From the NCBI GenBank assembly GCA_029959085.1, contig JARWIR010000014.1, forward strand, positions 11,702,001 to 11,766,000: a DNA stretch of 64,000 nucleotides. Reading direction: 5' to 3'. Made by a program: the position numbers and the translations under genes. The notes under the pieces are model-generated. The model was given only the letters and a program-made list of their open reading frames with translations, was not told where the DNA came from and ran no database searches. The stretch comes from Nemophila menziesii. Lineage: Eukaryota; Streptophyta; Magnoliopsida; Boraginales; Hydrophyllaceae. This document shows, piece after piece, positions 1 through 11,400 of the stretch (its first letter is position 1; every line of letters begins with the position of its first letter).

Positions 1-275
1 TTTAGTGTTTAGGGTTTGGGGTTTCTGGTTACGGTTTATTGTTAGAGTTTATGGTTAGTATTTAGGCCTTATGGTGATGGATTAAGTGTAGGTTATATGG
101 TTAAGGTTTTGTGTTTATGGTTTAGGGGTATAACGTTAGAGACTTTAGAAATTAGGGTTGAATGTTACGGTTGGTAAAACCCTAACTGACCCAAAATACG
201 ATATCCTAAAATAGAATATTAAAAACAACCTAAAAGTCAATAAAACACATCTCAACATGTAAAACAGATCATCTT

Positions 276-292
276 AGATAGCGAAGCTATCT
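276..292 (+). repeat. Perfect 7-bp palindrome with 3-nt loop
   Basis: AGATAGC, GAA, GCTATCT forms a perfect 7-bp stem beside the landmark. The same version occurs at 2312-2328 and 6386-6402, in the first monomer of each 4-monomer repeat. Other monomers usually read AGATGGCGAAGCTAT, which leaves an imperfect stem. It may be no more than a chance single-base variant that spread with the repeat. Confidence 0.7.
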
Positions 293-773
293 CTCGGTCC
301 AGAAGGCCCAACGCACTCAAAAAACATATATTATGTGCCCCATTCTGAGAAAGTATGCGAAAGTAGAAAAAATTCTTTAGGGAACTTCAAAAACCTTAAA
401 AACGGTTTGCAAAGTTTTTGGATGATAGAAACAAGCCAAAATCTTCACGTTATTATCATTTCCATAGTTAGGGTTCACTGATTAAGGTTTTTGGATTAGG
501 GTATAAGGTTTAGTGTTTAGGGTTAGGGGTTTCTGGTTACGGTTTATTGTTAGAGTTTATGGTTAGTATTTAGGCCTTATGTTGATGGTTTAGGTGTAAG
601 TTATATGGTTAAGGTTTTGTGTTTATGGTTTAGGGTATAAAGTTAGAGACTTTAGAAATTAGGGTTGAATGTTACGGTTGGTAAAACCCTAACTGAGCCA
701 AAATACGATATCCTAAAATAGAATATTAAAAACAACCTAAAATTCAATAAAACACATCTCAACACGTAAAACA

Positions 774-978
774 GATCATCTTAGATGGCGAAGCGATCTG
801 TCGGTCCCAGAAGGCCCAACGCACTCAAAAAACATATATTATGTGCCCCATTCTGAGAAAGTATGCGAAAGTTAGCAGAAATCCTTCGGGGAAATTCAAC
901 AAAACCTTTAAAACGGTTTGCAACGTGTTTGGATGATAGAAACAAGCCAAAATCTTCACGTTATTATCCTTTCCATTG
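774..978 (+). repeat. Reference family I monomer: non-telomeric domain
   Basis: This is the roughly 205-bp part of a family I monomer that does not resemble telomere sequence. It holds the landmark, CGGTCCCAGAAGGCCCAACG, an ACATATATTATGTG word, an A-rich stretch and AACAAGCCAAAATCTTCACG. It is the most conserved part of the monomer across the window, apart from A-run length changes and hotspots such as GTAGCAAAAATTC against GTTAGCAGAAATCC. Its origin is unknown to me. Confidence 0.8.
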
Positions 979-1169
979 TTAGGGTTCAGTGACTAAGGTT
1001 ATGTGATTATGGTATAAGGTTCAGTGTTTAGGGTTTGGGGTTTCTGGTTACGGTTTATTGTTAGGGTTTGTGGTTAGTATTTAGGGTTTATGGTGATGGA
1101 TTAGGTGTAGGTTATAGGGTTAAGGTTTTGTGTTTATGGTTTAGGGTATAACGTTAGAGACTTTAGAAA
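979..1169 (+). repeat. Reference family I monomer: degenerate TTTAGGG tract
   Basis: The tract reads as successive words of about 7 bp derived from TTTAGGG, such as TTTAGGG, TTTGGGG, TTTCTGG, TTACGG and TTTATTG. The best matching point is TTTAGGGTTTGGGG. No two perfect TTTAGGG words stand next to each other, so this is decayed interstitial telomere-like DNA, not a working telomere end. The G-rich strand is the + strand in every monomer of the window. Confidence 0.85.
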
Positions 1170-1203
1170 TTAGGGTTGAATGTTACGGTTGGTAAAACCC
1201 TAA
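1170..1203 (+). repeat. Telomere-motif inverted repeat (8-bp stem, 18-nt loop)
   Basis: TTAGGGTT at 1170-1177 is exactly complementary to AACCCTAA at 1196-1203, with an 18-nt loop containing GAATGTTACGGTTGG. It marks the point where the G-rich orientation flips to the C-rich orientation. The same element recurs once per monomer. In several monomers one arm is altered (TTAGTGTT, TTAGGCTT or TTAGGGCT), so the stem is not strictly kept. Confidence 0.8.
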
Positions 1204-1284
1204 CTGAGCCAAAATACGATATCCTAAAATAGAATATTAAAAACAACCTAAAATTCAATAAAACACATCTCAACACGTAAAACA
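1204..1284 (+). repeat. Reference family I monomer: A/C-rich tract with EcoRV site
   Basis: This short tract is A- and C-rich on the + strand. It contains CCTAAAA and ACCTAAAA words that resemble degenerate CCCTAAA, i.e. telomere sequence in reverse orientation. GATATC lies at 1218-1223. The tract ends with ACACGTAAAACA next to the following landmark. Family I typically reads TCAATAAAACACATCTCAAC here, while family II reads TCAACAAAAC and CTCAAAACG. Confidence 0.75.
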
Positions 1285-2036
1285 GATCATCTTAGATGGC
1301 GAAGCTATCTGTCGGTCCCAGAAGGCCCAACGCACTCAAATAACATATATTATGTGCCCCATTCTGAGAAAGTATGCGAAAGTTAGCAGAAATCCTTCGG
1401 GGAACTTCAAAAACCTTAAAAACGGTTTGCAAAGTGTTTGGATGATAGAAACAAGCCAAAATCTTCACGTTATTATCATTTCCATAGTAAGGGTTCACTG
1501 ATTAAGGTTTTTGGATTAGGGTATAAGGTTTAGTGTTTAGGGTTTGGGGTTTCTGGTTACGGTTTATTGTTAGACTTTATGGTTAGTATTTAGGCCTTAT
1601 GTTGATGGATTAGGTGTAGGTTATATGGTTAAGGTTTTGTGTTTATGGTTTAGGGTATAACGTTAGAGACTTTAGAAATTAGGGTTGAATGTTACGGTTT
1701 GTAAAACCCTAACTGAGCCAAAATACGATATCCTAAAATAGAATATTAAAAACAACCTAAAATTCAATAAAACACATCTCAACACGTAAAACAGATCATC
1801 TTAGATGGTGAAGCTATCTGTCGGTCCCAGAAGGCCCAACGCACTCAAAAAACATATATTATGTGCCCCATTCTGAGAAAGTATGCGAAAGTAGCAAAAA
1901 TTCTTCGGGGAACTTCAAAAACCTTAAAAACGGTTTGCAAAGTGTTTGGATGATAGAAACAAGCCAAAATCTTCACGTTATTATCATTTCCATAGTTAGG
2001 GTTTACTGATTAAGGTTTTTGGATTAGGGTATAAGG

Positions 2037-4072
2037 TTTAGTGTTTAGGGTTTGGGGTTTCTGGTTACGGTTTATTGTTAGAGTTTATGGTTAGTATTTA
2101 GGCCTTATGGTGATGGATTAAGTGTAGGTTATATGGTTAAGGTTTTGTGTTTATGGTTTAGGGGTATAACGTTAGAGACTTTAGAAATTAGGGTTGAATG
2201 TTACGGTTGGTAAAACCCTAACTGACCCAAAATACGATATCCTAAAATAGAATATTAAAAACAACCTAAAAGTCAATAAAACACATCTCAACATGTAAAA
2301 CAGATCATCTTAGATAGCGAAGCTATCTCTCGGTCCAGAAGGCCCAACGCACTCAAAAAACATATATTATGTGCCCCATTCTGAGAAAGTATGCGAAAGT
2401 AGCAAAAATTCTTTAGGGAACTTCAAAAACCTTAAAAACGGTTTGCAAAGTTTTTGGATGATAGAAACAAGCCAAAATCTTCACGTTATTATCATTTCCA
2501 TAGTTAGGGTTCACTGATTAAGGTTTTTGGATTAGGGTATAAGGTTTAGTGTTTAGGGTTAGGGGTTTCTGGTTACGGTTTATTGTTAGAGTTTATGGTT
2601 AGTATTTAGGCCTTATGTTGATGGTTTAGGTGTAAGTTATATGGTTAAGGTTTTGTGTTTATGGTTTAGGGTATAAAGTCAGAGACTTTAGAAATTAGGG
2701 TTGAATGTTACGGTTGGTAAAACCCTAACTGAGCCAAAATACGATATCCTAAAATAGAATATTAAAAACAACCTAAAATTCAATAAAACACATCTCAACA
2801 CGTAAAACAGATCATCTTAGATGGCGAAGCGATCTGTCGGTCCCAGAAGGCCCAACGCACTCAAAAAACATATATTATGTGCCCCATTCTGAGAAAGTAT
2901 GCGAAAGTTAGCAGAAATCCTTCGGGGAAATTCAACAAAACCTTTAAAACGGTTTGCAACGTGTTTGGATGATAGAAACAAGCCAAAATCTTCACGTTAT
3001 TATCCTTTCCATTGTTAGGGTTCAGTGACTAAGGTTATGTGATTATGGTATAAGGTTCAGTGTTTAGGGTTTGGGGTTCCTGGTTACGGTTTATTGTTAG
3101 GGTTTGTGGTTAGTATTTAGGGTTTATGGTGATGGATTAGGTGTAGGTTATAGGGTTAAGGTTTTGTGTTTATGGTTTAGGGTATAACGTTAGAGACTTT
3201 AGAAATTAGGGTTGAATGTTACGGTTGGTAAAACCCTAACTGAGCCAAAATACGATATCCTAAAATAGAATATTAAAAACAACCTAAAATTCAATAAAAC
3301 ACATCTCAACACGTAAAACAGATCATCTTAGATGGCGAAGCTATCTGTCGGTCCCAGAAGGCCCAACGCACTCAAATAACATATATTATGTGCCCCATTC
3401 TGAGAAAGTATGCGAAAGTTAGCAGAAATCCTTCGGGGAACTTCAAAAACCTTAAAAACGGTTTGCAAAGTGTTTGGATGATAGAAACAAGCCAAAATCT
3501 TCACGTTATTATCATTTCCATAGTAAGGGTTCACTGATTAAGGTTTTTGGATTAGGGTATAAGGTTTAGTGTTTTGGGTTTGGGGTTTCTGGTTACGGTT
3601 TATTGTTAGACTTTATGGTTAGTATTTAGGCCTTATGTTGATGGATTAGGTGTAGGTTATATGGTTAAGGTTTTGTGTTTATGGATTAGGGTATAACGTT
3701 AGAGACTTTAGAAATTAGGGTTGAATGTTACGGTTTGTAAAACCCTAACTGAGCCAAAATACGATATCCTAAAATAGAATATTAAAAACAACCTAAAATT
3801 CAATAAAACACATCTCAACACGTAAAACAGATCATCTTAGATGGTGAAGCTATCTGTCGGTCCCAGAAGGCCCAACGCACTCAAAAAACATATATTATGT
3901 GCCCCATTCTGAGAAAGTATGCGAAAGTAGCAAAAATTCTTCGGGGAACTTCAAAAACCTTAAAAACGGTTTGCAAAGTGTTTGGATGATAGAAACAAGC
4001 CAAAATCTTCACGTTATTATCATTTCCATAGTTAGGGTTTACTGATTAAGGTTTTTGGATTAGGGTATAAGG
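2037..4072 (+). repeat. 4-monomer higher-order repeat, copy 2 (2,036 bp)
   Basis: Landmarks at 2303, 2810, 3321 and 3830 reproduce copy 1 with the same four monomer types. Visible differences are few, for example TTTTGGG for TTTAGGG near 3,573 and CAGAGAC preceded by AAAGT near 2,679. The array departs from this register after about 4,150, where TAAGTGTAGG becomes TAGGTGTAGG. Confidence 0.9.
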
Positions 4073-6175
4073 TTTAGTGTTTAGGGTTTGGGGTTTCTGG
4101 TTACGGTTTATTGTTAGAGTTTATGGTTAGTATTTAGGCCTTATGGTGATGGATTAGGTGTAGGTTATATGGTTAAGGTTTTGTGTTTATGGTTTAGGGT
4201 ATAACGTTAGAGACTTTAGAAATTAGGCTTGAATGTTACGGTTGGTAAAACCCTAACTGATCCAAAATACGATATCCTAAAATAGAATATTAAAAACAAC
4301 CTAAAAGTCAATAAAACACATCTCAACACGTAAAACAGATCATCTTAGATGGCGAAGTTATATGTCAGTTCCAGAAGGCCCGACGCACTCAAAAAACATA
4401 TATTATGTGCCCCATTCTGAGAAAGTATGCGAAAGTTAGCAGAAATCCTTCGGGGAAATTCAACAAAACCTTTAAAACGGTTTGCAACGTGTTTGGATGA
4501 TAGAAACAAGCCAAAATCTTCACGTTATTATCCTTTCCATTGTTAGGGTTCAGTGACTAAGGTTATGTGATTATGGTATAAGGTTTAGTGTTTAGGGTTT
4601 GGGGTTTCTGGTTACGGTTTATTGTTAGGGTTTGTGGTTAGTATTTAGGGTTTATGGTGATGGATTAGGTGTAGGTTATAGGGTTAAGGTTTTGTGTTTA
4701 TGGTTTAGGGTATAACGTTAGAGACTTTAGAAATTAGGGTTGAATGTTACGGTTGGTAAAACCCTAACTGAGCCAAAATACGATATCCTAAAATAGAATA
4801 TGAAAAACAACCTAAAATTCAATAAAACACATCTCAACACGTAAAACAAATCATCTTAGATGGCGAAGCTATCTGTCGGTCCCAGAAGGCCCAACGCACT
4901 CAAATAACATATATTATGTGCCCCATTCTGAGAAAGTATGCGAAAGTTAGCAGAAATCCTTCGGGGAACTTCAAAAACCTTAAAAACGGTTTGCAAAGTG
5001 TTTGGATGATAGAAACAAGCCAAAATCTTCACGTTATTATCATTTCCATAGTAAGGGTTCACTGATTAAGGTTTTTGGATTAGGGTATAAGGTTTAGTGT
5101 TTAGGGTTTGGGGTTTCTGGTTACGGTTTATTGTTAGACTTTATGGTTAGTATTTAGGCCTTATGTTGATGGATTAGGTGTAGGTTATATGGTTAAGGTT
5201 TTGTGTTTATGGTTTAGGGTATAACGTTAGAGACTTTAGAAATTAGGGTTGAATGTTACGGTTTGTAAAACCCTAACTGAGCCAAAATACGATATCCTAA
5301 AATAGAATATTAAAAACAACCTAAAATTCAATAAAACACATCTCAACACGTAAAACAGATCATCTTAGATGGTGAAGCTATCTGTCGGTCCCAGAAGGCC
5401 CAACGCACTCAAAAAACATATATTATGTGCCCCATTCTGAGAAAGTATGCGAAAGTAGCAAAAATTCTTCGGGGAACTTCGAAAACCTTAAAAACGGTTT
5501 GCAAAGTGTTTGGATGATAGAAACAAGCCAAAATCTTCACGTTATTATCATTTCCATAGTTAGGGTTTACTGATTAAGGTTTTTGGATTAGGGTATAAGG
5601 TTTAGTGTTTAGGGTTTGGGGTTTCTGGTTACGGTTTATTGTTAGAGTTTATGGTTAGTATTTAGGCCTTATGGTGATGGATTAGGTGTAGGTTATATGG
5701 TTAAGGTTTTGTGTTTATGGTTTAGGGTATAACGTTAGAGACTTTAGAAATTAGGCTTGAATGTTACGGTTGGTAAAACCCTAACTGATCCAAAATACGA
5801 TATCCTAAAATAGAATATTAAAAACAACCTAAAAGTCAATAAAACACATCTCAACACGTAAAACAGATCATCTTAGATGGCGAAGTTATATGTCAGTTCC
5901 AGAAGGCCCGACGCACTCAAAAAACATATATTATGTGCCCCATTCGGAGAAAGTATGCGAAAGTTAGCAGAAATCCTTCGGGGAAATTCAACAAAACCTT
6001 TAAAACGGTTTGCAACGTGTTTGGATGATAGAAACAAGCCAAAATCTTCACGTTATTATCCTTTCCATTGTTAGGGTTCAGTGACTAAGGTTATGTGATT
6101 ATGGTATAAGGTTTAGTGTTTAGGGTTTGGGGTTTCTGGTTACGGTTTATTGTTAGGGTTTGTGGAAGTATTTAG
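4073..6175 (+). repeat. 3-monomer repeat (1,528 bp) with partial second copy
   Basis: The segment 4,073-5,600 recurs from 5,601 to about 6,175 at a shift of 1,528 bp. The monomers at 4,338 and 5,866 both read GAAGTTATATGTCAGTTCC and CCCGACGC, which I see nowhere else in the block. They combine this left half with the GGGGAAATTCAAC right half of type-2 monomers, so they are hybrids. The second copy ends near 6,175-6,235, where GTGGAAGTATTTAGG replaces GTGGTTAGTATTTAGG and the array re-enters the 4-monomer register. Confidence 0.75.
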
Positions 6176-6234
6176 GGTTTATGGTGATGGATTAGGTGTA
6201 GGTTATAGGGTTAAGGTTTTGTGTATATGGTTTA

Positions 6235-8270
6235 GGGGTATAACGTTAGAGACTTTAGAAATTAGGGTTGAATGTTACGGTTGGTAAAACCCTAACTGAC
6301 CCAAAATACGATATCCTAAAATAGAATAATAAAAACAACCTAAAAGTCAATAAAACACATCTCAACATGTAAAACAGATCATCTTAGATAGCGAAGCTAT
6401 CTGTCGGTCCCAGAAGGCCCAACGCACTCAAAAAACATATATTATGTGCCCCATTCTGAGAAAGTATGCGAAAGTAGCAAAAATTCTTTAGGGAACTTCA
6501 AAAACCTTAAAAACGGTTTGCAAAGTTTTTGGATGATAGAAACAAGCCAAAATCTTCACGTTATTATCATTTCCATAGTTAGGGTTCACTGATTAAGGTT
6601 TTTGGATTAGGGTATAAGGTTTAGTGTTTAGGGTTAGGGGTTTCTGGTTACGGTTTATTGTTAGAGTTTATGGTTAGTATTTAGGCCTTATGTTGATGGT
6701 TTAGGTGTAAGTTATATGGTTAAGGTTTTGTGTTTATGGTTTAGGGTATAAAGTTAGAGACTTTAGAAATTAGGGTTGAATGTTACGGTTGGTAAAACCC
6801 TAACTGAGCCAAAATACGATATCCTAAAATAGAATATTAAAAACAACCTAAAATTCAATAAAACACATCTCAACACGTAAAACAGATCATCTTAGATGGA
6901 GAAGCGATCTGTCGGTCCCAGAAGGCCCAACGCACTCAAAAAACATATATTATGTGCCCCATTCTGAGAAAGTATGCGAAAGTTAGCAGAAATCCTTCGG
7001 GGAAATTCAACAAAACCTTTAAAACGGTTTGCAACGTGTTTGGATGATAGAAACAAGCCAAAATCTTCACGTTATTATCCTTTCCATTGTTAGGGTTCAG
7101 TGACTAAGGTTATGTGATTATGGTATAAGGTTTAGTGTTTAGGGTTTGGGGTTTCTGGTTACGGTTTATTGTTAGGGTTTGTGGTTAGTATTTAGGGTTT
7201 ATGGTGATGGATTAGGTGTAGGTTATAGGGTTAAGGTTTTGTGTTTATGGTTTAGGGTATAACGTTAGAGACTTTAGAAATTAGGGTTGAATGTTACGGT
7301 TGGTAAAACCCTAACTGAGCCAAAATACGATATCCTAAAATAGAATATTAAAAACAACCTAAAATTCAATAAAACACATCTCAACACGTAAAACAGATCA
7401 TCTTAGATGGCGAAGCTATCTGTCGGTCCCAGAAGGCCCAACGCACTCAAATAACATATATTATGTGCCCCATTCTGAGAAAGTATGCGAAAGTTAGCAG
7501 AAATCCTTCGGGAAACTTCAAAAACCTTAAAAACGGTTTGCAAAGTGTTTGGATGATAGAAACAAGCCAAAATCTTCACGTTATTATCATTTCCATAGTA
7601 AGGGTTCACTGATTAAGGTTTTTGGATTAGGGTATAAGGTTTAGTGTTTAGGGTTTGGGGTTTCTGGTTACGGTTTATTGTTAGACTTTATGGTTAGTAT
7701 TTAGGCCTTATGTTGATGGATTAGATGTAGGTTATATGGTTAAGGTTTTGTGTTTATGGTTTAGGGTATAACGTTAGAGACTTTAGAAATTAGGGTTGAA
7801 TGTTACGGTTTGTAAAACCCTAACTGAGCCAAAATACGATATCCTAAAATAGAATATTAAAAACAACCTAAAATTCAATAAAACACATCTCAACACGTAA
7901 AACAGATCATCTTAGATGGTGAAGCTATCTGTCGGTCCCAGAAGGCCCAACGCACTCAAAAAACATATATTATGTGCCCCATTCTGAGAAAGTATGCGAA
8001 AGTAGCAAAAATTCTTCGGGGAACTTCAAAAACCTTAAAAACGGTTTGCACAGTGTTTGGATGATAGAAACAAGCCAAAATCTTCACGTTATTATCATTT
8101 CCATAGTTAGGGTTTACTGATTAAGGTTTTTGGATTAGGGTATAAGGTTTAGTGTCTAGGGTTTGGGGTTTCTGGTTACGGTTTATTGTTAGAGTTTATG
8201 GTTAGTATTTAGGCCTTATGGTGATGGATTAGGTGTAGGTTATATGGTTAAGGTTTTGTGTTTATGGTTT
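6235..8270 (+). repeat. 4-monomer higher-order repeat, copy 3
   Basis: Landmarks at 6377, 6885, 7396 and 7905 match types 1 to 4 of the first copy at a shift of 6,110-6,111 bp. The first monomer again carries ACATGTAAAAC and the GATAGCGAAGCTATCT palindrome, and the third carries CTCAAATAACAT. Small differences include CTGTCGGTCCC in place of CTCTCGGTCC in the first monomer. Confidence 0.8.
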
Positions 8271-8412
8271 AGGGTATAACGTTAGAGACTTTAGAAATTA
8301 GGGTTGAATGTTACGGTTGGTAAAACCCTAACTGAGCCAAAATACGATATCCTAAAATAGAATATTAAAAACAACCTAAAAGTCAATAAAACACATCTCA
8401 ACACGTAAAACA

Positions 8413-11400
8413 GATCATCTTTGATGGCGAAGTTATCTGTCGGTCCCAGAAGGCCCAACGCTCTCAAAAAACATATATTATGTGCCCCATTCTGAGAAAA
8501 TATGCGAAAGTAGCAAAAATTCTTCGGGGAACTTCAAAAACCTTAAAAACGGTTTGCAAAGTGTTTAGATGATAGCAACAAGCCAAAATCTTCACGTTAT
8601 TATCATTTCCATAGTTAGGGTTCACTGAGTAAGGTTTTTGGATTAGGGTATAAGGTTTAGTGTTTAGGGTTTGGGGTTTCTGGTTACGGTTTACTGTTAG
8701 AGTTTATGGTTAGTATTTAGGCCTTATGGTGATGGATTAGGTGTAGGTTATAGGGTTAAGGTTTTGTGTTTATGGTTTAGGGTATAACGTTAGAGACTTT
8801 AGAAATTAGTGTTGAATGTTACGGTTGGTAAAACCCTAACTGAGCCAAAATACGATATCCTAAAATAGAATATTAAAATCAACCTAAAAGTCAATAAAAC
8901 ACATCTCAACACGTAAAACAGATCATCTTAGATGACGAAGCGATCTGTCGTTCCCAGAAGGCCCAACGCACTCAAAAAAAAATGTATTATGTGCCCTATT
9001 TTGAGAAAGTATGCGAAAGTAGCAAAAATTCTTCGGGGAAGTTCAAAAACCTTAAAAACGGTTTGCAAAGTGTTTGGATGATAGAAACAAGCCAAAATCT
9101 TCACGTTATTATCATTTCCATAGTTAGGGTTCACTGATTAAGGTTTTTGAATTAGGGTATAAGGTTTAGTGTTTAGGGTTTGGGGTTTCTGGTTACGCTT
9201 TACTGTTAGAGTTTATGGTTAGTATTTAGGCCTTATGGTGATGGATTAGGTGTAGGTTATAGGTTAAGGTTTTGTGTTTATGGTTTAGGGTATAACGTTA
9301 GAGACTTTAGAAATTAGTGTTGAATGTTACGGTTGGTAAAACCCTAACTGACCCAAAATACGATATCTTAAAATAGAATATTAAAAACAACCTAAAAGTC
9401 AATAAAACACATCTCAACACGTAAAACAGATCATCTTAGATGGCGAAGTTATTTGTTGGTCCCAGAAGGCCCAACGCACTCAAAAAACAAATATTATGTG
9501 CCCCATTCTGAGAAAGTATGCGAAAGTAGCAAAAAATTTTCGGGGAACTTCAAAAACCTTAAAAACGATTTGCAAAGTGTTTGGATGATAGAAACAAGCC
9601 AAAATCTTCACGTTATTATCATTTCCATAGTTAGGGTTCACTGATTAAGGTTTTTGGATTAGGGTATAAGGTTTAGTGTTTAGGGTTGGGGGTTTCTGGT
9701 TACGGTTTATTGTTAGAGTTTATGGTTAGTATTTAGGCCTTATGGTGATGGATTAGGTGTAGGTTATATGGTTAAGGTTTTGTGTTTATGGTTTAGGATA
9801 TAACGTTAGAGACTTTAGAAATTATGCTTGAATGTTACGGTTGGTAAAACCCTAACTGACCCAAAATACGATATCCTAAAATAGAATATTAAAAACAACC
9901 TAAAAGTCAATAAAATACATCTCAACACGTAAAACAGATCATCTTAGATGGCAAAGTTATATGTCTGTTCCAGAAGGCCCAACGCACTCAAAAAACATAT
10001 ATTATGTGCCCCATTCTGAGAAAGTATGCGAAAGTAGCAAAAATTCTTCGGGGAACTTCAAAAACCTTAAAAACGGTTTGCAAAGTGTTTAGATGATAGC
10101 AACAAGCCAAAATCTTCACGTTATTATCATTTCCACAGTTAGGGTTCACTGAGTAAGGTTTTTGGATTAGGGTATAAGGTTTAGTGTTTAGGGTTTGGGG
10201 TTTCTGGTTACGGTTTACTGTTAGAGTTTATGGTTAGTATTTAGGCCTTATGGTGATGGATTAGGTGTAGGTTATAGGGTTAAGGTTTTGTGTTTATGGT
10301 TTAGGGTATAACGTTAGAGACTTTAGAAATTAGTGTTGAATGTTACGGTTGGTAAAACCCTAACTGACCCAAAATACGATATCCTAAAATAGAATATTAA
10401 AAACAACCTAAAAGTCAATAAAACACATCTCAACACGTAAAACAGATCATCTTAGATGGCGAAGTTATTTGTTGGTCCCAGAAGGCCCAACGCACTCAAA
10501 AAACAAATATTATGTGCCCCATTCTGAGAAAGTATGCGAAAGTAGCAAAAATTCTTCGGGGAACTTCAAAAACCTTAAAAACGGTTTGCAAAGTGTTTGG
10601 ATGATAGAAACAAGCCAAAATCTTCACGTTATTATCATTTCCATAGTTAGGGTTCACTGATTAAGGTTTTTGGATTAGGGTATAAGGTTTAGTGTTTAGG
10701 GTTGGGGGTTTCTGGTTACGGTTTATTGTTAGAGTTTATGGTTAGTATTTAGGCCTTATGGTGATGGATTAGGTGTAGGTTATATGGTTAAGGTTTTGTG
10801 TTTATGGTTTAGGATATAACGTTAGAGACTTTAGAAATTAGGCTTGAATGTTACGGTTGGTAAAACCCTAACTGACCCAAAATACGATATCCTAAAATAG
10901 AATATTAAAAACAACCTAAAAGTCAATAAAATACATCTCAACACGTAAAACAGATCATCTTAGATGGAAAAGTTATATGTCTGTTCCAGAAGGCCCAACG
11001 CACTCAAAAAACATATATTATGTGCCCCATTCTGAGAAAGTATGCGAAAGTTAGCAGAAATCCTTCGGGGAACTTCAAAAACCTTAAAAACGGTTTGCAA
11101 CGTGTTTTAATGATAAAAACAAGCCAAAACCTTCACTAAGGTTATGTGATTATGGTATAAGGTTTAGTGTTTAGGGTTTGGGGTTTCTGTTTACGATTTA
11201 TTGTTAGAGTTTATGGTTATTATTTAGGGCTTATGGTGATGGAGTAGGTGTAGGTTATAGGGTTAAGGTTTTGTGTTTATGGTTTAGGTAGGGTATAACG
11301 TTAGAGACTTTAGAAATTAGGGTTGAATGTTACGGTTGGTAATACCCTAACTGAGCCAAAATACGATATCCTAAAATAGAATATTAAATACAACCTAAAA

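Larger units (their letters stand above)
1..2036 (+). repeat. 4-monomer higher-order repeat, copy 1 (2,036 bp)
   Basis: Landmarks at 267, 774, 1285 and 1794 give intervals of 507, 511, 509 and 509 bp. The same series returns exactly 2,036 bp later. The four monomers are distinguishable. The first has ACATGTAAAAC and GATAGCGAAGCTATCT. The second has GGGGAAATTCAAC. The third has CTCAAATAACAT. The fourth has GATGGTGAAGC. This proves a four-monomer unit rather than simple monomer repetition. The copy begins at or before the window edge. Confidence 0.9.
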
